This document shows, in pieces, positions 34,549 through 43,931 of a stretch of 64,000 bases of DNA. A model generated the notes under the pieces. That model saw only the letters and a list, made by a program, of their open reading frames with translations. It did no database searches and had not been told where the DNA came from. The position numbers and the translations under genes were made by a program. The DNA is from Palsa-883 sp963847615 (lineage in GTDB: Bacteria; Pseudomonadota; Alphaproteobacteria; Acetobacterales; Acetobacteraceae). Location of the stretch: contig CAWKAN010000016.1 in the NCBI GenBank assembly GCA_963847615.1, positions 434,001 through 498,000 on the forward strand. Direction: 5' to 3'. Within the stretch, counting starts at the first letter, position 1, and each line of letters begins with the position of its first letter.

Positions 34549-34670
34549 CTCCTCCCCCTCCCCTTGAGGGAGGGGGCGGGGGGGAGGGGTCGTTGCGGCA
34601 CGCTGTTGGAGACTTGGGTGCCGCGACGACCCCTCCCCCCAACCCCCTCCCTCAAGGGGAGGGGGAGTAG
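34549..34670. repeat. Inverted element between convergent genes
   Basis: Two roughly 50-bp arms (34549-34600 and 34619-34670), built around ccccctccccttgaggga, pair imperfectly around an 18-nt loop. The element lies 12 nt after the DSD1-type stop and 3 nt before the aminotransferase stop, so it may work as a two-way terminator. A half copy lies at the SDR truncation at 28.8 kb. Confidence 0.8.
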
Positions 34671-34673
34671 ATA

Positions 34674-35828
34674 TCATGCCACCAGCTTCCTGAACGCCGT
34701 CAGGAAGCGATCGACATCCGCCTCGTCATTGTAGACGTGCGGGCTGATGCGCAGACGCCCGAGCCGGGGGCTGACGAAGACGTTCTCGGCCGCCAACCGC
34801 TCCGGCAGCTCGCTCGGCATGCCGTCGGGGAAACCCAGGCTCAGCACGTGCGGCGCGCGCAGCTGCGGCGGCGAGACCATGACGCCGGCGTTCGCCAGTC
34901 CTTCGACCAGGCGATCCGTCAGCATCGACAACCGCTCGGTGATCGCCGCGGTGCCCCACTCGGCCACCAGCTCCATGCCGATCGCCGCCATTTCCAGGCT
35001 GATGAAGAAGTCGCGCTCGCCCATGTCGAAGCGCCGCGCGTTCGTTACGTAAGAGATGTCGCGCATATAGGGCGAAGCGGTCGAGTCCATCGCCCGCCGA
35101 CCCGATCCGGTCTGTTCCAGCGGTACCCCGTCCTGCCAGCGCTTCGCCACGTACAGAAACGCGCGCCCATACGGACCGAGCACCCATTTGTAGGTCGGGA
35201 ACACGAGAAAATCCGGATCGAGCCGCGCCACGTCGATCGGCAGGATGCCGGCGTGATGCGTGGCATCCACCACCAGCGCCGCGCCGGCCGCACGCACCGC
35301 CGCCGCGACGCGCGCCAGATCCACCAGGCCGCCGTCCGACCAATGCACCGAGGAGATCGAGGCCACCGCCAGCCGCGCCGCGCCCGGCCGCGCGACGGCG
35401 GCCAGCACCGCCCGGGTCCAATCGCCATCCTCCGGCCGCCCCACCGTTTCGACCGCAAAGCCGTGCAGCTTCGCGCGACCCAGCCATTCCAGCACCGGTG
35501 ACGAATGATCGTCCTGCAGCACCAGCACGCGCTCCCTGCGCGCGACCGGCAGGATGCGCCCGGCGGTGGCGATGCCGTAGCTGACCGAGGAGATCACCGC
35601 GACATCGTCCGCCGCCGCACCGATCAGCCTTGCCGCGGCTTCACGCGCGCGCTCGGCCTGCGCCTGCGCGCCGCCCTGCCAATTGCCCAGTTCCCACGGG
35701 CGGCTTTTGCGCGCGGCACCGCGCTCGCCGGCGTCCTGCACCGCGCGCGGCAGCGGACCGAACGCGGCGGCGTTGAGGTAGCAGACCTCACGCGGGATAT
35801 CGAACAGCGCACGTTGCGATGGCAGCAT
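34674..35828 (-). CDS. Class V aminotransferase family protein
   Basis: The 384-aa PLP enzyme belongs to the cysteine desulfurase-like/isopenicillin epimerase-like class V group. The cofactor lysine is in FPTYKWVLGPYG; before it come ISSVHWSDGGLVDL and VDATHHAGILPIDV (the Asp that holds the pyridine N). It lacks the N-terminal leader of epimerases. TAGGAGG precedes the ATG and overlaps the stop of the upstream M19 gene, so the two are an operon. A role in amino-acid or amine breakdown is likely. Confidence 0.9.
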   Translation of the reverse strand: MLPSQRALFDIPREVCYLNAAAFGPLPRAVQDAGERGAARKSRPWELGNWQGGAQAQAERAREAAARLIGAAADDVAVISSVSYGIATAGRILPVARRERVLVLQDDHSSPVLEWLGRAKLHGFAVETVGRPEDGDWTRAVLAAVARPGAARLAVASISSVHWSDGGLVDLARVAAAVRAAGAALVVDATHHAGILPIDVARLDPDFLVFPTYKWVLGPYGRAFLYVAKRWQDGVPLEQTGSGRRAMDSTASPYMRDISYVTNARRFDMGERDFFISLEMAAIGMELVAEWGTAAITERLSMLTDRLVEGLANAGVMVSPPQLRAPHVLSLGFPDGMPSELPERLAAENVFVSPRLGRLRISPHVYNDEADVDRFLTAFRKLVA

Positions 35829-35840
35829 GACAACAGCCTC

Positions 35841-37370
35841 CTAGGCGACGGCGGCGGCGAACACGCGCACGTAGTTGCCGCCGAGGACCTTGCCGGCATC
35901 CTGCTGGGTGAACCCGACGTTCAGCAAGGCGGCGGCCAGCGCGGGCAGCTCGGCGTAGCTGGCGAACACGCTGGGGACGGTCAGCCCCATCATGTCGCTG
36001 CCGATGCCGACATGATCGACCCCGACCAGGTCGGCCAGCCGGGCGATGCCGCGCGCCATCGCGTCCAGGTCGGGATACACCGAGCTCGGCGGCCAGACGC
36101 CGATCACCCCGCCAGTGCCGGCGATCGCGCGCGCATGGTCGGGTGAGATCGTCCGGCTGCGCGGCCCCGGCGCGCGGGACAACGAGGTGTGCGACAGCAC
36201 CAGCGGCTTGCTGGTCACCGCCGCGGCACGCTTGACCAGGTCATAGGTGCCGTGCGCCACGTTGACCACCAGGCCACGCGCGTTGCAGCGCCGGATCACT
36301 TCGGCACCGATATCAGTCAGCCCGCCATGCTCGGGCGCCTCGGTCTGGATGTCGCCCAACTCGTTCACCCGATAGTGGGTGAGCTGCAGATGGCGGAGCT
36401 GCCATGTCTCATACGCCTCATCGACGCGATCCGGACGGCCTTCCAGGAAGTCGCCGCCCTCCGCGGCGATGATCGCCGAGGCGGTGCCGGCGCGGGCGGC
36501 GCGCAGCGTGGCGGCATCGGTGATCACCGCCAGGCCCTGGTCGCGCACCAGGGTGTGCACGCGCGCGAAGCTCGCCTGTCCATACGCGTAGAGCTCGCCG
36601 GGATCGGGCGAGCGATAGGGGTGGATGCGGTGGTCGGGATAGACCCGATGGCACGGCGAGTTGGAGACGATGGCGAAACAGACCGCCGCCATGCCGCCCG
36701 CCCGCATCGGCTGGGCGACCTCGCGGAACGGCGCGGCGGTCGCCACCCGCTTGACGCCGATGATCGCGCCGGCGTGGCTGTGGATGTTGACGGGCGTGGT
36801 GGCGGCGATGGCCTGGCGGGCAGCCGCCTCGTCGGCCTGCGCGGTGCCGGCGATGCAGAACAACGGGCCGGCGGCGAGCACCCCGCGGCGGGTGATGGCG
36901 CGCCAGCCGGGCGGGTCGAGCGCGCGCGCGTCGTGCAACTGGTAGCGCCAGCCAGTGGGGTCGCCCATGGGATCGCCAGTGGGACCACCAGTGGGACCAC
37001 CAGTGGGATCGCCAGTGGGATCACCAGTGGGATCACCAGTGGGATCGCCAGTGGGATCACCAGTGGGATCACCAGTGGGATCACCAGTGGGACCACCAGC
37101 GGGATCGGGCTGGCGCACGCGCCAGGTGCCGGTCAGGCGCAGCGCCTGCGGCTGCGCGGCGATCGGTGCTTTGGCGAAGACCTCGACGGCGAGCAGCCGG
37201 TCGCGCGGCGGCGGGCAGCCGGCGCAGCAGGACGGTTCCGCGGACAGCAAGAAGTGGCTGGCGCGCGCCGCGGTGGCGATCCAGCCGGCGATCTCGACCA
37301 CGGTGCCGTCCGCGCGGTCGGCGCGTGGCGTGCCGAGGTCGGGCCAACGGAGTTGCATCATGCGCGCCAT
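35841..37370 (-). CDS. Two-part protein: N-terminal unknown domain fused to an M19 membrane dipeptidase
   Basis: The frame encodes about 509 aa. Residues 1-90 form a small domain (IAGWIATAARASHFLL, CCAGCPPPRDRLLAVEVF, LRLTGTWRV). Residues 92-140 are about 12 repeats of PTGD/PTGG. Then WRYQLHDARALDPPGW closes the first domain. At 158-180 a signal-peptide-like stretch (ITRRGVLAAGPLFCIAGTAQA) appears in mid-protein, and from 190 on an M19 dipeptidase follows: NIHSHAG, AEGGDFLEG, NVAHGTY, LSHTSL and VGIGSDMMG. M19 enzymes split dipeptides, often with a D-residue. No internal start or ribosome site was seen before the second signal. Start may be 37370, 37361 or 37358. Confidence 0.85.
   Translation of the reverse strand: MARMMQLRWPDLGTPRADRADGTVVEIAGWIATAARASHFLLSAEPSCCAGCPPPRDRLLAVEVFAKAPIAAQPQALRLTGTWRVRQPDPAGGPTGDPTGDPTGDPTGDPTGDPTGDPTGDPTGGPTGGPTGDPMGDPTGWRYQLHDARALDPPGWRAITRRGVLAAGPLFCIAGTAQADEAAARQAIAATTPVNIHSHAGAIIGVKRVATAAPFREVAQPMRAGGMAAVCFAIVSNSPCHRVYPDHRIHPYRSPDPGELYAYGQASFARVHTLVRDQGLAVITDAATLRAARAGTASAIIAAEGGDFLEGRPDRVDEAYETWQLRHLQLTHYRVNELGDIQTEAPEHGGLTDIGAEVIRRCNARGLVVNVAHGTYDLVKRAAAVTSKPLVLSHTSLSRAPGPRSRTISPDHARAIAGTGGVIGVWPPSSVYPDLDAMARGIARLADLVGVDHVGIGSDMMGLTVPSVFASYAELPALAAALLNVGFTQQDAGKVLGGNYVRVFAAAVA
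36952..37107 (-). repeat. 12-bp minisatellite inside the M19 fusion gene
   Basis: Thirteen units of about ccagtgggatca (variants with g/c at the last positions) run from 36952 to 37107. The period is a multiple of three, so each unit adds one PTGD or PTGG tetrapeptide and length change would keep the frame. Confidence 0.9.
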
Positions 37371-37459
37371 CCGGTCTTGTTCGCGGGCAGGCTCGGCATG
37401 ATGCTGCGCGGCGACCGGGGTTCGCACAAGGCCCAGGCTGACACAGGAGGCGCCGCTCG

Positions 37460-37813
37460 ATGTCCGACGTCACAATCTACCACAACCCGGCCTGCGGCAC
37501 CTCGCGCAAGGTGTTGGCGGCGATCCGCGCCAGCGGGACCGCGCCGCGCGTGATCGAATACCTCAAGACGCCGCCGAGCCGGGCCGAGCTGAAATCCCTG
37601 CTCGGCCGCATGGCCATGGCGCCGCGCGCGCTGCTGCGCCGGCGCGGCACGCCGTACGACGCGCTGGGGCTGGACGATGCGAACAAGAGCGATGAGGCGC
37701 TGATCGACGCCATGCTGGCGCACCCGATCCTGATCGAGCGCCCGATCGTGGTCACCGACCGCGGGGTGCGGCTGTGCCGGCCGGCGGAGAGGCTGGCGGA
37801 GATCCTGCCGTAA
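37460..37813 (+). CDS. arsC: Arsenate reductase, glutaredoxin-dependent type
   Basis: The 117-aa protein has the ArsC active-site segment YHNPACGTSRKVLA with the catalytic cysteine C12, and the later RPIVVTDRGVRLCRPAE with the arginines that hold arsenate. It reduces arsenate to arsenite with glutathione and glutaredoxin. AGGAGG precedes the ATG. No arsR, arsB or acr3 is near, so it is a stand-alone copy. Confidence 0.95.
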   Translation: MSDVTIYHNPACGTSRKVLAAIRASGTAPRVIEYLKTPPSRAELKSLLGRMAMAPRALLRRRGTPYDALGLDDANKSDEALIDAMLAHPILIERPIVVTDRGVRLCRPAERLAEILP

Positions 37814-37860
37814 GGCGCGCCGGCGTCCCGCAACCGCGACTGTGTTTGCTGCCCAAAGAC

Positions 37861-37990
37861 CGTCGTGGATGCCGGCCCCCGGCCTTCGCCAGGGGCAGGC
37901 TCCGCCTGTCCTCGGGCGGGCCTGCGGCCCGACCCGGGGGCCGGCATGACGATGTGGGTGGCGCCGACGGGTCAATCGTTTGGCCGGTTG
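37861..37990 (+). repeat. Dispersed palindromic repeat, intact copy
   Basis: The repeat runs from cgtcgtggatgccggcc through cctgtcctcgggcggg and ccgggggccggcatgac to gggtcaatcgtttggccgg. Its left 16 bp recur at 53556-53572 and its right 84 bp at 55331-55414, where an IS110-type element has split a copy. It fills most of the gap between arsC and the next gene. Confidence 0.8.
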
Positions 37991-38082
37991 CCAGCCGGTT
38001 GCATGGTGCCCGGGTGCGTCCGGCACGCCGGCATCGCCCTTGCCGTCGCCTCGCGCACCGGGCCGGCCGGCCGCGCCCGGCG

Positions 38083-39036
38083 TCAGGCCGCCAGCTTCGC
38101 CGGCTTTGGCCAGCGCGCCGCGACCGCCGGCAGCACCTCCTCGATCAGCCGGCGGGTCTGGTCCAGCAGGTCGGCATCGTCGCCGCCCGCCGGGCGCAGA
38201 ATGAACTTCGACGCGCCGGCCGCCACGAACCCGGCGATCCGCTCGATGATGGTCGCCGCGTCGCCCACCGCGAACATCGTCGCGGGGTCCCGCCCGGTGC
38301 GCGCGCGGTAGGTCTCCATCGCCCGCGCCACGCCCGGATCGTCCGCGCGGCCGAAGCGGAACGGAAACGCGGCGCCGTAATGATCCTCGTCGATCGGCCG
38401 CCCCGCCGCGATCGCCGCGTCGCGGATCGCCGCGATCACCGGACCGATCTCCGCCACGCTCTCCCCGCCCGCCTGCCAGCCGGTGCCGTATTTTGCGGTG
38501 CGCCGGATCGCCGCGGCCGACGAGCCGCCGATCCACATCGGCAATTCCGCCTGCACCGGCCTGGGCGAAATCGACGCCGCCGTCAGCCGGTAATGCACGC
38601 CTTGGAAATCCACCTGCGCCTCGGTCCACAGCCGGCGGATGATCTCCAGGCTCTCGTCGGTCTTCCTGCCCCGCGTCGCCGGGTCGAGGTGCAGCGAATG
38701 CCACTCCGGCCCGCGCGGGCTGCCGATGCCGAAGCCGGGCAGCAGCCGCCCCTCCGACAGCACGTCGATCGTGGCGCACTGCTTGGCCAGCAGCACCGGA
38801 TCGCGCATCGCCAGCGACACCACGTTGACGCCGAACTTGATCCGCCGGGTCCGCCCGGCGATCGCCGCCAGCGCCGTCATGCACTCCAGAATCGGCTGGC
38901 GGCTGATCAGCCGGTCGGTCTGCCACAGCGAGTCGACCCCGCCGGCCTCGCACAGATCGACCCAGCGCCAGAACGCGGCCGGGCCGCTGAACGGGAACTC
39001 CATCAGCCCGAGGCCGACGGCGATGCTTCTTGCCAC
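38083..39036 (-). CDS. LLM-class flavin-dependent oxidoreductase
   Basis: The 317-aa luciferase-like protein includes GLGLMEFPFSGPAAFWRWVDLC, KFGVNVVSLAMRDPVLLAKQ and LLPGFGIGSPRGPEWHSLHL, typical of F420/FMN-dependent family members. The GTG at 39036 with GGAGAG just upstream is preferred to an ATG at 39069. The substrate is unknown. The gene follows the remains of hairpin element B on the same strand. Confidence 0.87.
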   Translation of the reverse strand: MARSIAVGLGLMEFPFSGPAAFWRWVDLCEAGGVDSLWQTDRLISRQPILECMTALAAIAGRTRRIKFGVNVVSLAMRDPVLLAKQCATIDVLSEGRLLPGFGIGSPRGPEWHSLHLDPATRGRKTDESLEIIRRLWTEAQVDFQGVHYRLTAASISPRPVQAELPMWIGGSSAAAIRRTAKYGTGWQAGGESVAEIGPVIAAIRDAAIAAGRPIDEDHYGAAFPFRFGRADDPGVARAMETYRARTGRDPATMFAVGDAATIIERIAGFVAAGASKFILRPAGGDDADLLDQTRRLIEEVLPAVAARWPKPAKLAA

Positions 39037-39121
39037 AAGGCTCTCCGCTGCGGTGCACGATCGACCCATAGGCTACAATCTGCCACGCCGGCCGACCAGT
39101 GACCCCAGCCGCGCCTGGCCC

Positions 39122-39180
39122 TCGGGGGAACCAAGCAAGCCGGGGCTCCGCCCCGAACCCCGCCAGGGGGGCTTTGCCCC
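39122..39180. repeat. Hairpin element copy B, left piece
   Basis: This piece matches the end of copy C (ccggggctccgccccgaacccc) and stops at ggggctttgcccc, where the insertion sequence begins. The same 13 bases restart at 40573 after the IS. It is the severed outer part of element B. Confidence 0.85.
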
Positions 39181-40572
39181 ATACGCATCAGGATAAGGCC
39201 GAGACCGGGTAAATTATCTGCCTTCGTCGTTGTCGGCTGGGATCGGCGAGGAGTTTGTGCCAACGGGCGTCAGCGGCCAGCACGGTGTGCAGGTTGCCCG
39301 GCCCGTGTATGGCGATGCGCAACGCTTCGACGGTAATCTTACAGAGCCGCCACAAGGATGGTGCGCGCCCGTGGTCAGCAAGGTCCTGAGGGGAAAGATT
39401 TCCAGGAGTTCCTGGTTCATGTCGTCGCTCAGCAAGGCCATGATCAGGTGAGCATACAGCCAACTCAGGCTGCCGCGCTCGGTGCGGGTCGGTAATCGGT
39501 CGATATGGATCAAGGATTTCAGCCGCTTAAACGCCAACTCGATTTGCCATCTCAACCGATAGACGGCGCAGATCTCGCTCGCCGGGATCTCGGCCGGCAA
39601 CGAGGTGACCAGCACCATGAAGCCGGCCGCGACCAGGCTGCGCGGGTCGAGCCTCTGCTGATCGCGGCTGGCCCTGCGTTTCAGCTTCTGGCGGTTGGCC
39701 TCGGCCTTGTCGGCGGGCAGCGCCAGGGCGATCAGGCGCAGCGCCAGCGGCGCGGTTTGCTGCGCGGAATTGCCCACCAGCTGCACCGCCCACTCGTGCG
39801 CCCGGGTTTCCCCCGGCAGCCCGGCGAGCGTCTCGATCAGGTTGAACGGTCCCCCCTTGGCATCGCGCAGCACCAGCGCATGCCAGCCAACCCGCACGAT
39901 GAAGTCGCGGCTTTGCGGGCCAAACGCATCGAGGCACGCGCGCAGTTCGCGCGCTCTGGCATAGCCGCGATCGGCGATCGCCACCTCGCCGGGCGTCGGC
40001 GCACAGCGCAGCAGCGATTCCGCGCCTCGCCCGTCGCTGACCTCCAGATGATGGAAACCGCCACGGCCAAGATCGTAGACCGCATGGACCCGCCAGTCGG
40101 TCCCTTTGCTGCCCGGACGGCTGACCGTGCTGCCATCGATCAGGTGCAGGCAACGCCCCGCCCACAGCACCGGTGGGCCGGTCCTGGCCGCCAGCAAACG
40201 TTGCGTCATGGCGCTGAGGAAGGCCACCGATCGGTGCAGCCGCTCGTTCAGCGACTGCCCGGTCAACTCGGCCAGGCCGATCTGATGCGCCCAACTGGCG
40301 GTCTCTTGCAGGCTTTTGCCGCCCGGGCCGTGCGCCAGGCATAGCAGGGCCAGCGTCTCGCCATCGCCGATGCCGTCGCCGCGGCGGCGCTTGATGGCAC
40401 CCGTCGCGCGGGCCAGGGCGTCAACGTCCAGATCGGCGGGAAGACGGGCCGCAATCGCTGGCCAGCCGCCCTCGGTGGGGGATGCTTGCGTGTGCATCTC
40501 CGCCATGAATTGGACCACAACGCGTCGTACGAAGGATTTTCTTCTCCCGCAGGAGATTATCCTGATGCGTAT
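39181..40572 (-). mobile_element. IS4-family-like insertion sequence, 1392 bp
   Basis: The ends are perfect 16-bp inverted repeats (atacgcatcaggataa at 39181-39196, its complement at 40557-40572). The flanks are a 13-bp direct duplication, ggggctttgcccc, at 39168-39180 and 40573-40585. Size, end structure and duplication length fit IS4 relatives. It inserted into the palindromic ctttg hairpin of element B. Confidence 0.92.
39214..40506 (-). pseudogene. IS4-family transposase with C-terminal frameshift
   Basis: The frame gives 430 aa from ATG 40506. A DDE transposase is clear: LHLIDGSTVSRPG (first Asp), EVAIADRGYARARELRA (second Asp) and YRLRWQIELAFKRLKSL (the YREK-like Glu block). After LEIFPLRTLL near 39400 the family sequence jumps to the -1 frame (HGRAPSLWRLCK, then WHKLLADPSRQRRRQ) and ends at 39188. 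The shift is near a TTTCCCC run. Either one base was lost or a programmed slip is used; I favour a lesion. Catalytic residues lie before the shift. Confidence 0.82.
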
Positions 40573-40841
40573 GGGGCTTTGCCCCCCTGGACCCCCCACC
40601 AGAGGCAGCGGCCTCTGGACTCCATGACTGGGAGTTTGGGGAGGGGAAGGGGGCGGGTGGGCGAGGCGAAGGGGCGCCGTCCGGCAGGCCGGACGGCGCC
40701 CCTTCGCCTCGCCCACCCGCCCCCTTCCCCTCCCCAAACTCCCAGTGAAGGGTTCCAAGGGCTCCGCCCTTGGCGGGGTTCCAAGGGGCAGCGCCCCTTG
40801 GTGGGGTCTGGGGCGAAGCCCCAGCCTTGTTTCGTTCGCCC
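40573..40841. repeat. Hairpin element copy B, main piece
   Basis: The piece starts with the 13-bp IS target duplication, then the cagaggcagcggcctctg hairpin. A perfect central palindrome follows: 40627-40685 pairs with 40688-40746 over 59 bp around 2 nt. Then come the ccaagggctccgcccttgg and ccaaggggcagcgccccttgg hairpins and the outer arm. It lies 20 nt after the stop of the Hint-domain gene. Orientation is opposite to copies A and C. Confidence 0.9.
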
Positions 40842-40860
40842 GCATGCCTCGGCGGGCCGG

Positions 40861-43851
40861 TCAGGCCGCTTGCGGTGCCGCCGCGAAGCCGCCGACCAGG
40901 TCGCGGGCCGCGGCGAGTTCCGGGCCCGTCACGATCAGCGGGGCGCAGCCGAACGCCTCCCACATCCGGGCGGAGAAATCCGGGTAGAGCCGGGTCGGCC
41001 CGGGGCGGTTCGCGTAGTTGGACCCGTCCCGCATGTCGAGGTAGGTCTCGGCCGGCAGGCCCTGCGCCAGCACCACGTCATGCTGCGGCAGCTCGATGTG
41101 GTGGTAGGTGATCTGGTCCACCGGCACCTGGCGGATCGTGCTGCCGTTGACCAGATGCTGGATCGGGATCAGCACCTCGTTGACGTAGACCGCGTGGTCC
41201 GGTGACAGGACCAGCTCTTCGTGCGGCCGCCCGGGGCCGAACGCACCGGCGGCGACACAGACCGGCCACACCTGGCGCGGCTTCGGATGCTGCGCGCAGT
41301 GCACCTGGCGGCGGCCGATCCAGATGATCGGCGCCGTGGCCTCCCGCAGCACCGTCTGGACCAGGTCGCCCACCTGCAGCTCCTCCACAGCGACCTCGCC
41401 GCGCGGCGTGGCGATGCGCGTGCCGGCGGCGTAGCAGGCCGCCTGAAGCTCGTTGCCGTTGACGATGTTGAAGCCGGTCGCGCCACCGGTAAACACCACG
41501 TCGTTCAGGATGATGAAGCCGTCGGTGCCACCCTGGGTCACATCCAGCGTGACATTCTCGCCGCCGCCGCCGCCGCCGCCGCCGATCGACGTGTACCAGA
41601 CCGAATCGATCGTGATCCCGTTGCCGACCTCGATCAGGTCGCCGAACCCGACATCGACGATCGCCGTGAAGATGCTCGGGCCGCTGCTGCTGGCATCGAC
41701 GGTGGGGGCGGCCAGGATCAGCGTCTCGACGCCGGGCCCGAAGGTCACGGTCGGCGTGCTGCCGGGGGCGGTGTCGAGCAGCACGGTGCCGCTACCGAGG
41801 TCCAGCGTGCCAGGGCCAGAGACGGTGCCGGTGATCTCCAGCGTGCCGCTGCCCGCGTAGGTCAGGATGCCGGCGCTGGAGGCGAAACTGACATTGGCGT
41901 CCAACGTCCCGGTGCCGTCGATCGGGCTGGCGCCGGTCACGTCAACGGTGATCGGATCCAGCACGCCGCCATCGAGGCTGAGCAGGCCGCCGGCACCGAG
42001 CGTGATGCTCGAGACCAGGACGGTTCCGCCGGTGTCGATCGCCAGGGTGCCAATGCCACCCTGGGTGATCGCGTTGTCGATGGTCAGGCTGCCGGCCTGG
42101 AGCAGACCGCCACTGCCGACCGAGACATAGGCGCCTTCGACGGTGCCCGCACCGCTGACGACAACGGTGCCGTTGCTGTTGATGTCGGCGCCGCCGGTCC
42201 CGGTGTTGAACAGGTCGGTGCCCTCGACCGTCAGCATGCCGCTGCCGCCGGTCCCGCCGATGACGACGCTGCCGTTGGTGTCCAGCGTGCCGCCGTTGAC
42301 GACGACGGTGCCGACGTAGAAGTTGATGCCGGTCTGCTCGACCGTGCCGCCGCCCTCCACCACCAGCGTGCCGGTGCCGGCGTTGCCGACGTAGAAGATG
42401 CCGCCGTCGATCAGCGTCCCGCCATTGACGATGGTGGTTTCGCTCAGCGTGCCGTTGTTGGCGAAGCCGAGATTGCTGTGCCCGATGAGATCGAGCACCG
42501 CACCGGCATCGATCTGCAGGTCGGCGCCGGGCGAGAGCTGCTTCAGGACCGTCGTGGTCAGGGTGTTGCCGGCGGTGACCTCGATCTCGCCGGCGATCTG
42601 ACTGATGCCATAGTTGTTGCCGCCGATACCGACCGTGGTGGCGCTGGTGATCTGCAGCGTCGCGTTGTTGTTGGCCTCGATCAGCGCGCCGACCACGACC
42701 GCGGTGGTGCCGGTGGTCAGGACGGACGGGTCGATCGTCCCGGTCGCGCTGCCCGTCGGGTTGACCCCGATCACCGCCGTGTCGTTCGCCCCGGGCACCC
42801 CGCCGGTCGACCAGTCCAACGCGGTCTGCCAGACGCCCGACGTGTTGTTCCAGACCGAGTTGACCACGTCGGTGGTCAGCAGCGTGTCGCCGCCGCCGCC
42901 GGTGGTCAGGGTGAAGCCGTCGGCGATCCCGCCGACCACGGCGAAGGTGCCGGGCGTGTAGGACCCGGACGCCAGCACCAGCGTCGCGAGGACCGTGCCG
43001 CCGGTGTTCTCTAGCAGCACCTGCCCGTCGGCGGTGACCACGATGGTGCCGACCGACAGCGCGCTGCCGAGGTCGATCGTGTCGCCCTACTGGAAGCCGA
43101 GGATGCGGCCGCCGAATTGCTGGATGTCGTCGAGCTTCAGCGGATCGCCGCTGGCGCCGTCGTAGAACGCGAAGACCGGGCTGCTGCCGCCGGTCCCGGC
43201 CGTGAAGCCGGCATTGAGCTCGAGCGTGCCGCCGCTGCCGATCAGCGCGACGCCGCCGAGCATCGGCGCGTAGCCGCCGGCAATGCCGCTGCCGCCATCG
43301 ATGACGACGGTGCCGCCGTTGGCGTAGATCAGGCCGGCGTTGAACAGCTCCGACGTGCCGTTGACCGCGATGGTGACCGTGTTGCCGGGGTCGGCCTCGA
43401 TGTCGCCGTAGTTGAGGAAATAGCCGGGGGCGGTGCCGTCCTGGTTGACGTTGAGCGTCAGGCTGCTGCCCAGGCTCCCATCGCTGACGATGGTGCCTTC
43501 GTTGACGGTGTAGCCGGCGAAGTCCAGCGTCGTGCTTGCGGGTGCCGAGGTCGGATCGTTGGAGATCACCGACGCCTGATCGAGCGTCGGGTTGTTGTAG
43601 TCGATGCCGTTATAGATATTGGTGGTGCCGCTGCTGACGATCGTGCCGCCGGTGGTGTCGCCGACGAACGACATCTCGCTGGTGCCGGTCAGGTAGACGG
43701 TGTTGCCGTTGAGGGAACTGTCCCGCTCCAACGCAATCGTCCCGTCGTTGACGATCGCAACGTCGCCAGGGCCCGGGGGTCCCACGGGCGACCAGTTCGT
43801 CCCCACGTTGCCGATGCCCGACCCACCGATCCACGTGAAGGTGTTGGCCAC
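40861..43851 (-). pseudogene. Hint-domain repeat protein split by an amber codon
   Basis: One reading frame runs from ATG 43851 to 40861 (about 995 residues) but has a TAG at 43087-43089, between GGRILGFQ and GDTIDLGSALSVG. Both sides are in the same frame and continue the same repeat-rich, Gly/Thr/Val-rich beta-helix-like sequence (FTWIGGSGIGNVGTNWSP at the start, many GGTL units). The C-terminus is a PF13403-type Hint domain: CYAAGTRIATPRGEVAVEEL with its leading Cys, VLSPDHAVYVNEVLIPI and a His-rich end. Such proteins are surface or secreted and may self-cleave. The stop makes a pseudogene or needs read-through. Confidence 0.8.
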
Positions 43852-43931
43852 GGCGCCGCCCCCGTCTCAATAGGCAGGGCAATTTTATCCGGATTGGACG
43901 CTACAGCACAATGGTCACCCGCCCGGCGGGA

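Noticed and set aside
36952..37107. Array of short repeats as a CRISPR candidate
   Set aside because: Units are 12 bp with no spacers and lie in frame inside a gene, so this is a minisatellite.
41221..43014. 597-codon plus-strand frame opposite the Hint-domain gene
   Set aside because: It is the mirror of a repetitive gene; the protein is low-complexity and Asp/Arg/Gly-rich with no start signal.
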